A stretch of 5,178 nucleotides of DNA. Source: Acidimicrobiia bacterium. GTDB taxonomy: Bacteria; Actinomycetota; Acidimicrobiia; Spongiisociales; UBA5794. Positions 1 through 5,178 of this stretch are shown in pieces; the first letter of the stretch is position 1, and every line of letters starts with the position of its first letter. The stretch is from NCBI GenBank assembly GCA_030599515.1, contig JAUVNV010000184.1, positions 1 to 5,178 of the forward strand. Reading direction: 5' to 3'. The notes beneath the pieces were generated by a model. The model was not told where the DNA came from, did not search any database, and saw nothing but the letters and a program-made list of their open reading frames with translations. Position numbers and translations under genes: made by a program.

Positions 1-361
1 CGAGAGGTGCCTGGTCGATCGTCGTATCGAGGGATCGCTTGGCGAGACGAGCGTCGACGAGTACGGAGATCGGAGAAGGGAACGTCGGGATGTCCTCGGA
101 GACGAGTACCGGGACTGCGCCTCGAGTCGCCGTGCCCAACGCCTCTTCGGGCGAATCCACGAGTATGCCTTCGATACCGTCGATCTCGACGCGCCCGTCG
201 GCCACCGCGGACGAGAATGCGACCGTTCGGCGCACCGTCAAGGGACGTTCGAGTTCGAGGACGACGACGGGGCAACCAACTCGCCGCAAGCGCCAGATCA
301 CGCCGGATCCGAGGTCACCACCGCCGCGGACGACGACGAGATGGTCGGAGAGGTCGATCAC
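1..361 (-). CDS. yqeB: YqeB/EF2563-family selenium-dependent molybdenum hydroxylase system protein (N-terminal part, runs off window)
   Basis: Only the first 120 codons are visible; the frame is open to base 1. Seen: a GTG start at 361-359 overlapping the xdhC stop by 4 bases (GTGA), then an N-terminal nucleotide-binding-like segment with VVVRGGGDLGSGV (residues 9-21), followed by WRLRRVGCPVVVLELERP and LTVRRTVAFSSAV (41-53), then VPVLVSED (83-90) and DARLAKRSLDTTIDQAPL (103-120). This pattern (GGGDLxxGV, E(x)P...RRTV(S/A)F, DAxxAKxxxxTxIxxAP) is what I know from the EF2563/YqeB family. That family co-occurs with SelD and molybdenum hydroxylases and is proposed to help install a labile selenium ligand in the molybdenum cofactor; its biochemistry is unproven. 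No clear Shine-Dalgarno precedes the GTG, so translation probably depends on coupling to xdhC. It is the fourth gene of the operon. The E. coli protein called YqeB is longer and has an XdhC-like part, so the symbol marks the family, not strict orthology. Confidence 0.85.
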   Translation of the reverse strand, partial: MIDLSDHLVVVRGGGDLGSGVIWRLRRVGCPVVVLELERPLTVRRTVAFSSAVADGRVEIDGIEGILVDSPEEALGTATRGAVPVLVSEDIPTFPSPISVLVDARLAKRSLDTTIDQAPL

Positions 362-1149
362 CCGTTGCTCGCAGCGGCCAACTCGATGATCTGGGACATG
401 ATCGATACGGCGATCTCCTCGACGGTCTCGGCGCCGATGCTGAGACCGATGGGAACGTGGACTCGATCGAGCGCCTGTGGGGTTACACCCCGTTCGATCA
501 GTGCGTCGCGGGTCGTATCCCACCGACGCTTGCTTCCCATCACGCCGATGTAAGGAGCGGGCGTCTTGAGGAGAATCGGTACGATCTGGGCATCCAATTC
601 GTGGCTCCTCGTCACCACGACAACGGCGGTGGTTCCGTCGACGGAGTGCTCGGAGAGGGCGTCGTTCACGGAACCCGCGAAGCGAGCACCGGCACTCGGT
701 ATGGCCTCCTCCGTCACGAGGTCGGCCCGGTCGTCGACGACGACGGTGCGGTACCCGAGCCAGTCGGCGAGGTCGACGACGGAGCGGCCGACATGGCCGG
801 CTCCGATGACGTACACGGTGCGTGGGGTCATGTATGGCTCCAGATAGACGGTCATCGGTCCCCCGCAGATGCCGGGATCACCGTGCTCGGGATCGTTGAG
901 TGTGTAACGGCGGAGGCGAGGGCTCCGACCCTTCAAGACAGCGAGGGCTTCTTCACGAACAAGAGATTCGACTTCGCCGCCGCCGATCGTTCCGGTGGTG
1001 GCCCCGTCCGGATGGACGATCATCTTGGCGCCGGCGTGTCGGGGTACCGATCCCTCGGTGGCGACGATCGTGGCGAGCGCGACCGGTCGGCCACCGTCGA
1101 CGGCGTCGGTCAACTCCGCCAGGATGTCCCGGGGACCGATCGTGGTCAT
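358..1149 (-). CDS. xdhC: XdhC/CoxI-family molybdenum hydroxylase maturation factor
   Basis: 263 aa, a full-length XdhC-type protein. In characterised members, XdhC binds the molybdenum cofactor, protects it and supports its sulfuration before insertion into the apo-hydroxylase in the cytoplasm. Seen: N-terminal XdhC/CoxI domain with TEGSVPRHAGAKMIV (31-45) and the signature TGTIGGGEVES (52-62), a linker with ICGGPMTVYLEP (94-105), then a Rossmann-type XdhC_C domain starting at VYVIGAGHVGRSV (112-124; dinucleotide-binding glycines G116, G118, G121) with VVVDDRADL after the second strand. C-terminal hallmarks YIGVMGSKRR (200-209) and VPIGLSIGAETVEEIAVSI (232-250) are present. The ATG at 1149-1147 overlaps the stop of the Mo-subunit gene (ATGA). 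The upstream sequence has only a weak Shine-Dalgarno, so translational coupling is likely. Its position next to a YqeB-family gene suggests it serves a selenium-type rather than an ordinary sulfido enzyme, which is an inference. Confidence 0.93.
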   Translation of the reverse strand: MTTIGPRDILAELTDAVDGGRPVALATIVATEGSVPRHAGAKMIVHPDGATTGTIGGGEVESLVREEALAVLKGRSPRLRRYTLNDPEHGDPGICGGPMTVYLEPYMTPRTVYVIGAGHVGRSVVDLADWLGYRTVVVDDRADLVTEEAIPSAGARFAGSVNDALSEHSVDGTTAVVVVTRSHELDAQIVPILLKTPAPYIGVMGSKRRWDTTRDALIERGVTPQALDRVHVPIGLSIGAETVEEIAVSIMSQIIELAAASNG

Positions 1150-4040
1150 GCCTGCTGCAACGCGTTCCAGACGCGCTCCGGGGTGAACGGGATGTTGGCG
1201 ATCCGAACACCGGTCGCGTCGGCGATAGCGTTCCTGATGGCCGGTGCGACGCCGTCTTTCGGGATTTCGGCGATCGCCTTCGCTCCGAACGGGCCGCTTG
1301 CTTCCATCGTCTGGACGAGGATCGCTTCGAGTCGCGGCATCTCGTCGGCGCGGTAGATCTTGTATGGACCGAACTGCGGGTTGAGCATCCGCCCATCTTC
1401 GTCGTACACCATCTCCTCACAGTGCCCGTATCCGAGGGCTTGCACCATCCCGCCCTCGACCTGTCCGGACGCTGTAACCGGATTGATCGGCACTCCGCAG
1501 TCGACGGCCATCACGAGTTGGTTCACCGTCACCTGCCCCGTCTCAACGTCGACCTCGACCTCAGCGAACTGCGCCGCGTACGGAGGAGGGGACTCCGGCG
1601 ACACGTAGGAGGCTGTTGCCATGATCTGATGCTGACCCGCCTGATGAAGCGTCGACAGCGCGATGGTCTCGAGCGACACGGAACGGCCATCGGGAGTCCA
1701 TGCCTGCCCTTCGTAGAGGTCGATCGATGCTGCATCCGCTTCGAGCATCTCGGCGGCGCGTTCGATGATCTGCTCGCGCACCTGTTCGGCGGCACGCTTC
1801 GCTGCCATACCCGAGATATAGGTCGTGCTCGAAGCGTATGCCCCCGTGTCGAAGGGCGTCATGTCGGTGTCCGATGCGTAGACGATGATGTCGTCGGTTG
1901 CGACGCCGACGACCTCCGCTGCGATCTGCGCGAGAACGGTATCCGATCCGGTGCCGAGGTCGGTGGCCCCGACGAGCAGGTTGAATGAGCCATCGTCGTT
2001 GATCTTGAGGCTGGCGCCTCCCATGTCGAGACCGGGGATCGCAGTGCCGTGCATCGCCATCGCGAACCCGAGCCCGCGGCGGATGCTCGGCCGGTCGGCA
2101 GGCTGCTTCCAGGCGGGATCGTCGCGCCGGTCCCAGTCGACCGCCCGCTGACCCTGCAGGACGGCTTCTTCCAGGCCACTGGACGTGACCAAGGGCATGA
2201 CGCTTGCATCCTGATCGCCCTCACCGAGCTGCTGGGCGATGTCGAGGGGATCGCCGACATCGGTCCAGTTGAGCCGGCGGAACTCGATCGGATCCATGTC
2301 GAGAGCGAAGGCGATGTCCTCCATGTGCGCTTCGAGGGCGTAGAGGGCCTGTGGCGCCCCGTATCCTCGGTACGCGCCGGGGACAGGGATGTTCGTGTAG
2401 GCAACCTTGCAGTCGAACTTCTTGACCGGGCAGTTGTAGGAGCTCAGACCGCGCAGACCGGTGACCATCTGCACGGTGAGGCCGTGCGTGCCGTACGGAC
2501 CGGTGTTCGCGACGATGCGCATCTCTTGGGCCGTCAGCTTCCCATCGGCGTCAACACCGGTCTTGAAGGTGACCGTCTGCGGATGCCGAGTGCGGCTCGA
2601 CATGAACTCCTCCTCACGAGTGAGTTCGAGCCGGACGGGTCGGCCTGTAGCGATCGTGAGATGGGCGACGATGTCCTCGACGAGCATCTCCTGCTTCACG
2701 CCGAAACCGCCGCCGATTCGCGGCTTGATGATCCGGATGCGCTTCACCGGAAGATCGAGGAGCGGGGCGATCATCCGTCGCACGTGGAACGGCACCTGGG
2801 TCGACGACGTGATGACGAGGCGCTCGTCGCTATCCCATGCTGAGATCGCGACATGCGTCTCGATCGGTGTCGCATGGACCTGGTGCACGCGAAGCGTCTG
2901 TTCGAAGACACGGTCGGCGACGGCGAAGCCATCCTCGACGTTGCCGGTGTCGGCCTTGAGATGGTGGACGAGGTTGTGCGAGGCGTCGACCGCCCCTTCC
3001 ATGTCCGGCTCGTCATGGATGACGGGTGCGCCATCGAGGATCGCCTCGTTCTCGTCGAACACGGCGGGGAGGACCTCGTAGGTCACGTCGATCAGGTCGA
3101 TCGCCGCGAGGGCGATCTCCTCCGTGTCGGCGGCGACGGCGGCGACACGGTCACCAACGAATCGAACCTTGTCATCGAAGCTGACCTGGTCGTAGGGGAG
3201 CGGGTTCGGGTAGCTCTGCCCGCCGGACGCGTACCGCACTCGTGGGACGTTGCCGTGATGCAGCACAGCGCGAACGCCGGGGAGTGCCCGTGCCTTCGAG
3301 TCATCGATGGAGACGATGCGGGCGTGGGCGTGCGGGCTGTAGAGCACCTTGGCGATCAGGGTTCCGGTCAGGTCGACGTCGTCGGTGAATGCCGGATTCC
3401 CCTTCGCCAGCTTGATCGCATCGACCTTGGCTACCGGCTTTCCGACGATACGGGTCTCGGGGACGTCGCTGCCCGGGACGACACGCGGAGCGATCTCGGA
3501 CAGTCCGTCGCGATCAGAGGGGGCACCTCCGTTGTCGACCAACGGATCGAGGTACGCGATGTCGATGCTGTCGGGCTCATCACCCCGCATGACCGCTGCA
3601 GCGCGCAGCACCGCATGTACCGGGCGCAGATATCCGGTCTCTCGATCGAGAATCCCGGAGAGGGCATCCCGGACGTCATCTTCCGACGGGTTCGGGTTGC
3701 GGTCGATCAGGGCCTTCGCGGAGAGGATCATCGCCGGGGTCGAGTATCCGGATTGAATGGCCCCCGTCTCGATGAACGCCTGTTGGATCGGATGAAGTCG
3801 ACCGGGCACGCTGAGGCCTTCGATCGTCTCGACGTCGTGGCCGTCGGCCTGCGCCGCGAGCATGACATCGGCAGAGATGAGCCGGCCGTCGAGAAGGACC
3901 GCGGCCGCTCCGGTCTCGCCCGTTTCCGAGCCGAAGCGAACGCTGTGAAGCCCGGCTCGACGCAGCACGGTGCGGAGGGAATCGAACGGTTCACAGGTGA
4001 GAGAGCGCCTTGTTCCGTTGATCGTGAGGGTGATCGTCAT
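1146..4040 (-). CDS. xdhD: XdhD/YgfN-type molybdenum hydroxylase, molybdopterin-binding subunit with degenerate 2Fe-2S domain
   Basis: 964 aa, close to the length of E. coli XdhD/YgfN (about 956). Residues 1-150 fold-match the ferredoxin plus helical 2Fe-2S domains of xanthine dehydrogenases, including LAAQADG (61-67), TIEGL (72-76), HPIQQAFIETGAIQ (83-96) and RNPNPSEDDVRDALSG (114-129). Every cluster ligand is substituted, however: S38, T43, A46, D58, S97, S100, D132 and E134. From about 190 onward comes the molybdenum domain pair: HATPIETH (389-396), IGGGFGVKQ (442-450), GAYRGYGAPQA (555-565, R558), ATDLGTGSDT (692-701), GAYASSTTYISG (733-744), DCGVPINP (847-854), GQVEGG (859-864) and GAKAIAE (919-925) with the expected catalytic Glu925. 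The family is annotated as a putative selenate reductase or selenium-dependent purine hydroxylase; the substrate here is unknown. The start is fixed by a perfect Shine-Dalgarno and by a 4-base overlap with the FAD-subunit gene. It presumably forms a complex with that subunit. The gene is intact, with no frameshift. Confidence 0.9.
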   Translation of the reverse strand: MTITLTINGTRRSLTCEPFDSLRTVLRRAGLHSVRFGSETGETGAAAVLLDGRLISADVMLAAQADGHDVETIEGLSVPGRLHPIQQAFIETGAIQSGYSTPAMILSAKALIDRNPNPSEDDVRDALSGILDRETGYLRPVHAVLRAAAVMRGDEPDSIDIAYLDPLVDNGGAPSDRDGLSEIAPRVVPGSDVPETRIVGKPVAKVDAIKLAKGNPAFTDDVDLTGTLIAKVLYSPHAHARIVSIDDSKARALPGVRAVLHHGNVPRVRYASGGQSYPNPLPYDQVSFDDKVRFVGDRVAAVAADTEEIALAAIDLIDVTYEVLPAVFDENEAILDGAPVIHDEPDMEGAVDASHNLVHHLKADTGNVEDGFAVADRVFEQTLRVHQVHATPIETHVAISAWDSDERLVITSSTQVPFHVRRMIAPLLDLPVKRIRIIKPRIGGGFGVKQEMLVEDIVAHLTIATGRPVRLELTREEEFMSSRTRHPQTVTFKTGVDADGKLTAQEMRIVANTGPYGTHGLTVQMVTGLRGLSSYNCPVKKFDCKVAYTNIPVPGAYRGYGAPQALYALEAHMEDIAFALDMDPIEFRRLNWTDVGDPLDIAQQLGEGDQDASVMPLVTSSGLEEAVLQGQRAVDWDRRDDPAWKQPADRPSIRRGLGFAMAMHGTAIPGLDMGGASLKINDDGSFNLLVGATDLGTGSDTVLAQIAAEVVGVATDDIIVYASDTDMTPFDTGAYASSTTYISGMAAKRAAEQVREQIIERAAEMLEADAASIDLYEGQAWTPDGRSVSLETIALSTLHQAGQHQIMATASYVSPESPPPYAAQFAEVEVDVETGQVTVNQLVMAVDCGVPINPVTASGQVEGGMVQALGYGHCEEMVYDEDGRMLNPQFGPYKIYRADEMPRLEAILVQTMEASGPFGAKAIAEIPKDGVAPAIRNAIADATGVRIANIPFTPERVWNALQQA
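3591..4040 (-). other. Degenerate, cysteine-free ferredoxin-like domain of the Mo subunit
   Basis: Domain-level note on residues 1-150. The spacing of the lost ligands matches bacterial CoxS/XDH small subunits exactly: 38-43-46-58 for the plant-ferredoxin-like cluster (C-x4-C-x2-C-x11-C) and 97-100-132-134 for the helical cluster (C-x2-C-x31-C-x-C). The motif normally read as GCGEGQCGAC is here GSETGETGAA, CGFCTPG is SGYSTPA, and LCRCTGY is LDRETGY. The only cysteine in the domain is C16, which is not a ligand position. The surrounding residues are well conserved, so the fold seems retained while cluster binding is lost. The same condition is known for E. coli XdhD, so it appears to be a family trait. 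Confidence 0.88.
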
Positions 4041-4777
4041 GTTGGCTCACCTCCGGTGACCGTGGCGAGGACCCTGTTCGCGAGCACCAACGCGAGGCTC
4101 TTGCGGTAGCCGGACGATCCCCGGAAGTCTGATGGAGGGTCGAGTGTGGCGATCTGGTCTCGCTCCACGATGACGGGTCGTGTCGAGACACCGGTCATGG
4201 CCATGCGAACGGTTCCGTCGTGATCCCGGTGTGCAACGGCCATCACGATCGGCCGATCCATCGGGGTGCGGCCGGTGCGGTCGGCTGCGGCGACTCCGTT
4301 GGACGGGATCGAGACACTGGTCATGATCGCTCCATTGAGGAGCGCCGGGTCGTCGAGTATCTCGTCGACTGCATGCTCGGTCGTCGAACCGGCTCGGGCG
4401 AGAGTCACGGTCGCCTCGAATGCGAGCAGACCGGCAAGGAGTTCACTCTCCGGATCGACGATCCCGATCGCTCCGCCGATGGTTGCCGCGTTGCGGATCG
4501 TGTTCGGTGCTTCGCGTCGGGCGAGATCGCGAAGTGTTGCCGGGACGAGCGTTGAATCGACCAGATCCTGGAGGCGGGTCGTCGCTCCGATCCGGATGGA
4601 CTCGCCGTCGGTATCGATTCCGGCGAGATCGAGTGCCTGGAGATCGACGGCGGTGATGGGCGTACGGCCGGGGTCGGCGTTGACGGAGGTTCCTCCGGCG
4701 ATGATCACGGCATCAGGACGTGCGGTGAGAGCGATCGCCTCGTCCAGGGTCAGCGGCCGGTGGTACTGCGTGATCAT
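4037..4777 (-). CDS. ygfM: FAD-binding subunit of molybdenum hydroxylase (YgfM/CoxM-like)
   Basis: 246 aa, somewhat shorter than typical CoxM-type subunits (about 280-290) and near E. coli YgfM (259). The family binds FAD by a PCMH-type fold and passes electrons between the Mo subunit and an external acceptor. Seen: pyrophosphate-binding motif AGGTSVNA (27-34, family AGGTxL), second FAD motif TIRNAATIGGAIG (93-105), the following DPESELLAGLLAFEATVTL (108-126), and a CO_deh_flav_C-like tail with FRGSSGYRKSLALVLANRVL (218-237). The protein has no cysteine at all, so it lacks the 4Fe-4S insertion found in 4-hydroxybenzoyl-CoA reductase subunits. It is the first gene of the operon and overlaps the Mo-subunit gene by ATGA (4037-4040). 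The ATG at 4777 is chosen because the family N-terminus (Y-x-RP-x-TLDEAIAL) begins there and purine-rich ribosome-binding sequence lies just upstream. The symbol is assigned by family resemblance and context with the XdhD-type partner. Confidence 0.9.
   Translation of the reverse strand: MITQYHRPLTLDEAIALTARPDAVIIAGGTSVNADPGRTPITAVDLQALDLAGIDTDGESIRIGATTRLQDLVDSTLVPATLRDLARREAPNTIRNAATIGGAIGIVDPESELLAGLLAFEATVTLARAGSTTEHAVDEILDDPALLNGAIMTSVSIPSNGVAAADRTGRTPMDRPIVMAVAHRDHDGTVRMAMTGVSTRPVIVERDQIATLDPPSDFRGSSGYRKSLALVLANRVLATVTGGEPT
4047..4054 (-). promoter_or_regulatory. Strong Shine-Dalgarno of the Mo-subunit gene
   Basis: The minus strand reads GGAGGTGA, a full eight-base complement to the 16S rRNA anti-Shine-Dalgarno, 6 bases before the ATG at 4040. 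It lies within the end of the FAD-subunit gene. It fixes the Mo-subunit start and allows independent initiation as well as coupling through the ATGA overlap. The two later junctions in the operon have no comparable site. Confidence 0.8.
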
Positions 4778-4779
4778 GT

Positions 4780-4793
4780 CTCCCTCTTCTCCT
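4780..4793 (-). promoter_or_regulatory. Ribosome-binding sequence of the FAD-subunit gene
   Basis: The minus strand reads AGGAGAAGAGGGAG just before the ATG at 4777. AGGAG (4793-4789) lies 11 bases and AGGGAG (4785-4780) 2 bases from the start, so neither is at the ideal spacing, but the purine-rich block supports the chosen start. It also contrasts with the leaderless gene on the other strand. Confidence 0.55.
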
Positions 4794-4811
4794 GTTCAAC
4801 CCCGTCTCTCT

Positions 4812-4817
4812 ACTCTA
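4812..4817 (-). promoter_or_regulatory. Possible -10 element of the hydroxylase operon
   Basis: On the minus strand the sequence reads TAGAGT (4817 down to 4812), matching TANNNT. It would place the transcript start near 4805 and leave a leader of about 28 bases before the FAD-subunit ATG, enough to hold the ribosome-binding sequence. I see no -35 box at the usual spacing, so this is only the best candidate in the 102-bp divergent gap (4778-4879). No clear operator palindrome was found there. Confidence 0.25.
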
Positions 4818-4866
4818 CCGACACGACCGGGACGCGGATACCGACCGACGGCCCAAGTCGAGTTGG

Positions 4867-4880
4867 TACATTGTTCCCTA
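4867..4880 (+). promoter_or_regulatory. Probable leaderless promoter (-10 TACATT) of the amidohydrolase gene
   Basis: TACATT at 4867-4872 fits the actinobacterial TANNNT -10 consensus, and exactly 7 bases separate it from the A of the ATG at 4880. Transcription would therefore begin at or within a base of the start codon. No Shine-Dalgarno lies upstream of that ATG, which agrees with a leaderless mRNA. A weak -35 candidate, CCGACG (4845-4850, sharing GAC with TTGACA), lies 16 bases upstream. Inferred from sequence only. Confidence 0.5.
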
Positions 4881-5178
4881 TGAGCACACTTCTCGTTCGG
4901 CACGCGCGGGTTCTCGCCACCATGGACGACGCCGGGACGGAGATCACCGACGGAGGCCTCTTCGTCGTCGACGGGTTCATCGACCAGGTCGGATCGACGG
5001 CCGAACTCCCCGACACGGCCGACGAGATCGTGGATCTCCCCGGGCACGTCGTGCTTCCGGGCCTCGTCAACACTCACCACCACTTCTATCAGACGCTGAC
5101 CCGCGCCGTGCCCGGTGCCCAGGACGTCGGCCTCTTCGACTGGCTCCGCACGCTCTATCCGATATGGGCCCGCCTCAC
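4880..5178 (+). CDS. Amidohydrolase of the 8-oxoguanine deaminase / hydroxydechloroatrazine ethylaminohydrolase group (N-terminal part)
   Basis: 99 complete codons plus two bases; the frame is open at the window end. Members are cytoplasmic metal-dependent deaminases with a TIM-barrel fold. The best known relative converts 8-oxoguanine to uric acid and ammonia. Seen: short N-terminal beta-sandwich part (LLVRHARVLATMDD, then GGLFVVDGFIDQVG), the turn GHVVLPGLVNTHHHF (55-69) containing the metal-binding HxH (H66 and H68), then FYQTLTRAVPGAQD (69-82) and LFDWLRTLYPIWARL (85-99). The run HHHFYQTLTRA plus W-L-x-TLYPIWARL is typical of the 8-oxoguanine deaminase subgroup, rather than of SsnA, the amidohydrolase found beside xdhD in E. 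coli. The downstream metal and substrate residues lie outside the window, so specificity is open. The ATG at 4880 has no Shine-Dalgarno; a -10 hexamer ending 7 bases before it suggests leaderless translation. The gene is divergent from the hydroxylase operon, which suggests shared purine metabolism. Confidence 0.87.
   Translation, partial: MSTLLVRHARVLATMDDAGTEITDGGLFVVDGFIDQVGSTAELPDTADEIVDLPGHVVLPGLVNTHHHFYQTLTRAVPGAQDVGLFDWLRTLYPIWARL

Noticed and set aside
7..1356. Long plus-strand open frame of 449 codons
   Set aside because: It lies antisense to the YqeB-family, xdhC and Mo-subunit genes, its translation is Arg/Gly/Asp-rich with no recognisable motif, and such frames are common opposite real genes in high-GC DNA.
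3591..4040. The degenerate N-terminal domain as a pseudogene, sequencing error or frameshift
   Set aside because: The frame continues smoothly into the Mo domain, non-ligand residues of the fold are conserved, and all eight ligands are lost at exact spacing, which is also known in E. coli XdhD. That indicates a stable family state rather than decay.
1146..4040. Selenocysteine encoded in the Mo subunit
   Set aside because: No in-frame TGA interrupts the gene and family selenium is a labile non-protein ligand, so no Sec codon or insertion element is needed.
900..4109. Other long plus-strand frames (900-1988, 2049-2843, 2853-4109)
   Set aside because: They are antisense to the Mo subunit, whose family motifs run unbroken through the whole region, and their products are low-complexity and Arg-rich.
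4684..4697. Inverted repeat CGGAGG-TT-CCTCCG as an operator or terminator
   Set aside because: It lies inside the FAD-subunit gene and coincides with codons of the conserved AGGTS motif, so coding constraint explains it; no T-run follows.
4818..4850. Repeated ACCGAC words in the divergent gap as regulator sites
   Set aside because: The copies are short and irregularly spaced and do not form a clear palindrome or direct repeat beyond what the G/C-rich composition would give.

Overview
The window (high GC, roughly 60-65% by eye, with strong G/C preference at third codon positions) carries four tightly packed minus-strand genes and one divergent plus-strand gene, the outer two cut by the window edges. 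The leaderless-type promoter and the residue style suggest an actinobacterium, possibly of the Acidimicrobiia kind. That placement is an inference; no rRNA or marker gene is present.

Minus strand, in order of transcription from about 4800 down to 1: (1) a 246-aa FAD-binding subunit of a molybdenum hydroxylase (YgfM/CoxM-like, 4037-4777); (2) a 964-aa molybdopterin-binding subunit of the XdhD/YgfN type (1146-4040), with a ferredoxin-like N-terminal domain in which all eight cluster-binding cysteines are replaced; (3) a 263-aa XdhC/CoxI-family maturation factor (358-1149); (4) the first 120 codons of a YqeB/EF2563-family protein, the accessory family tied to selenium-dependent molybdenum hydroxylases (1-361, GTG start, continuing beyond base 1). 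All three junctions are 4-base start/stop overlaps (ATGA, ATGA, GTGA), so this is one translationally coupled operon.

Plus strand: after a 102-bp divergent intergenic region, the first 99 codons of a metal-dependent amidohydrolase of the 8-oxoguanine deaminase group (4880 to the window end), probably translated from a leaderless mRNA.

Together the genes look like a purine or other N-heterocycle catabolic locus. The FAD and Mo subunits form a hydroxylase, XdhC and the YqeB-family protein load or modify its cofactor (probably with a labile selenium ligand), and the deaminase acts on a related purine. The most interesting features are the cysteine-free ferredoxin domain, the absence of any Fe-S carrier in the visible cluster, and the pairing of a selenium-type hydroxylase cassette with a deaminase. 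No RNA genes, mobile elements, CRISPR arrays or convincing terminators were seen.
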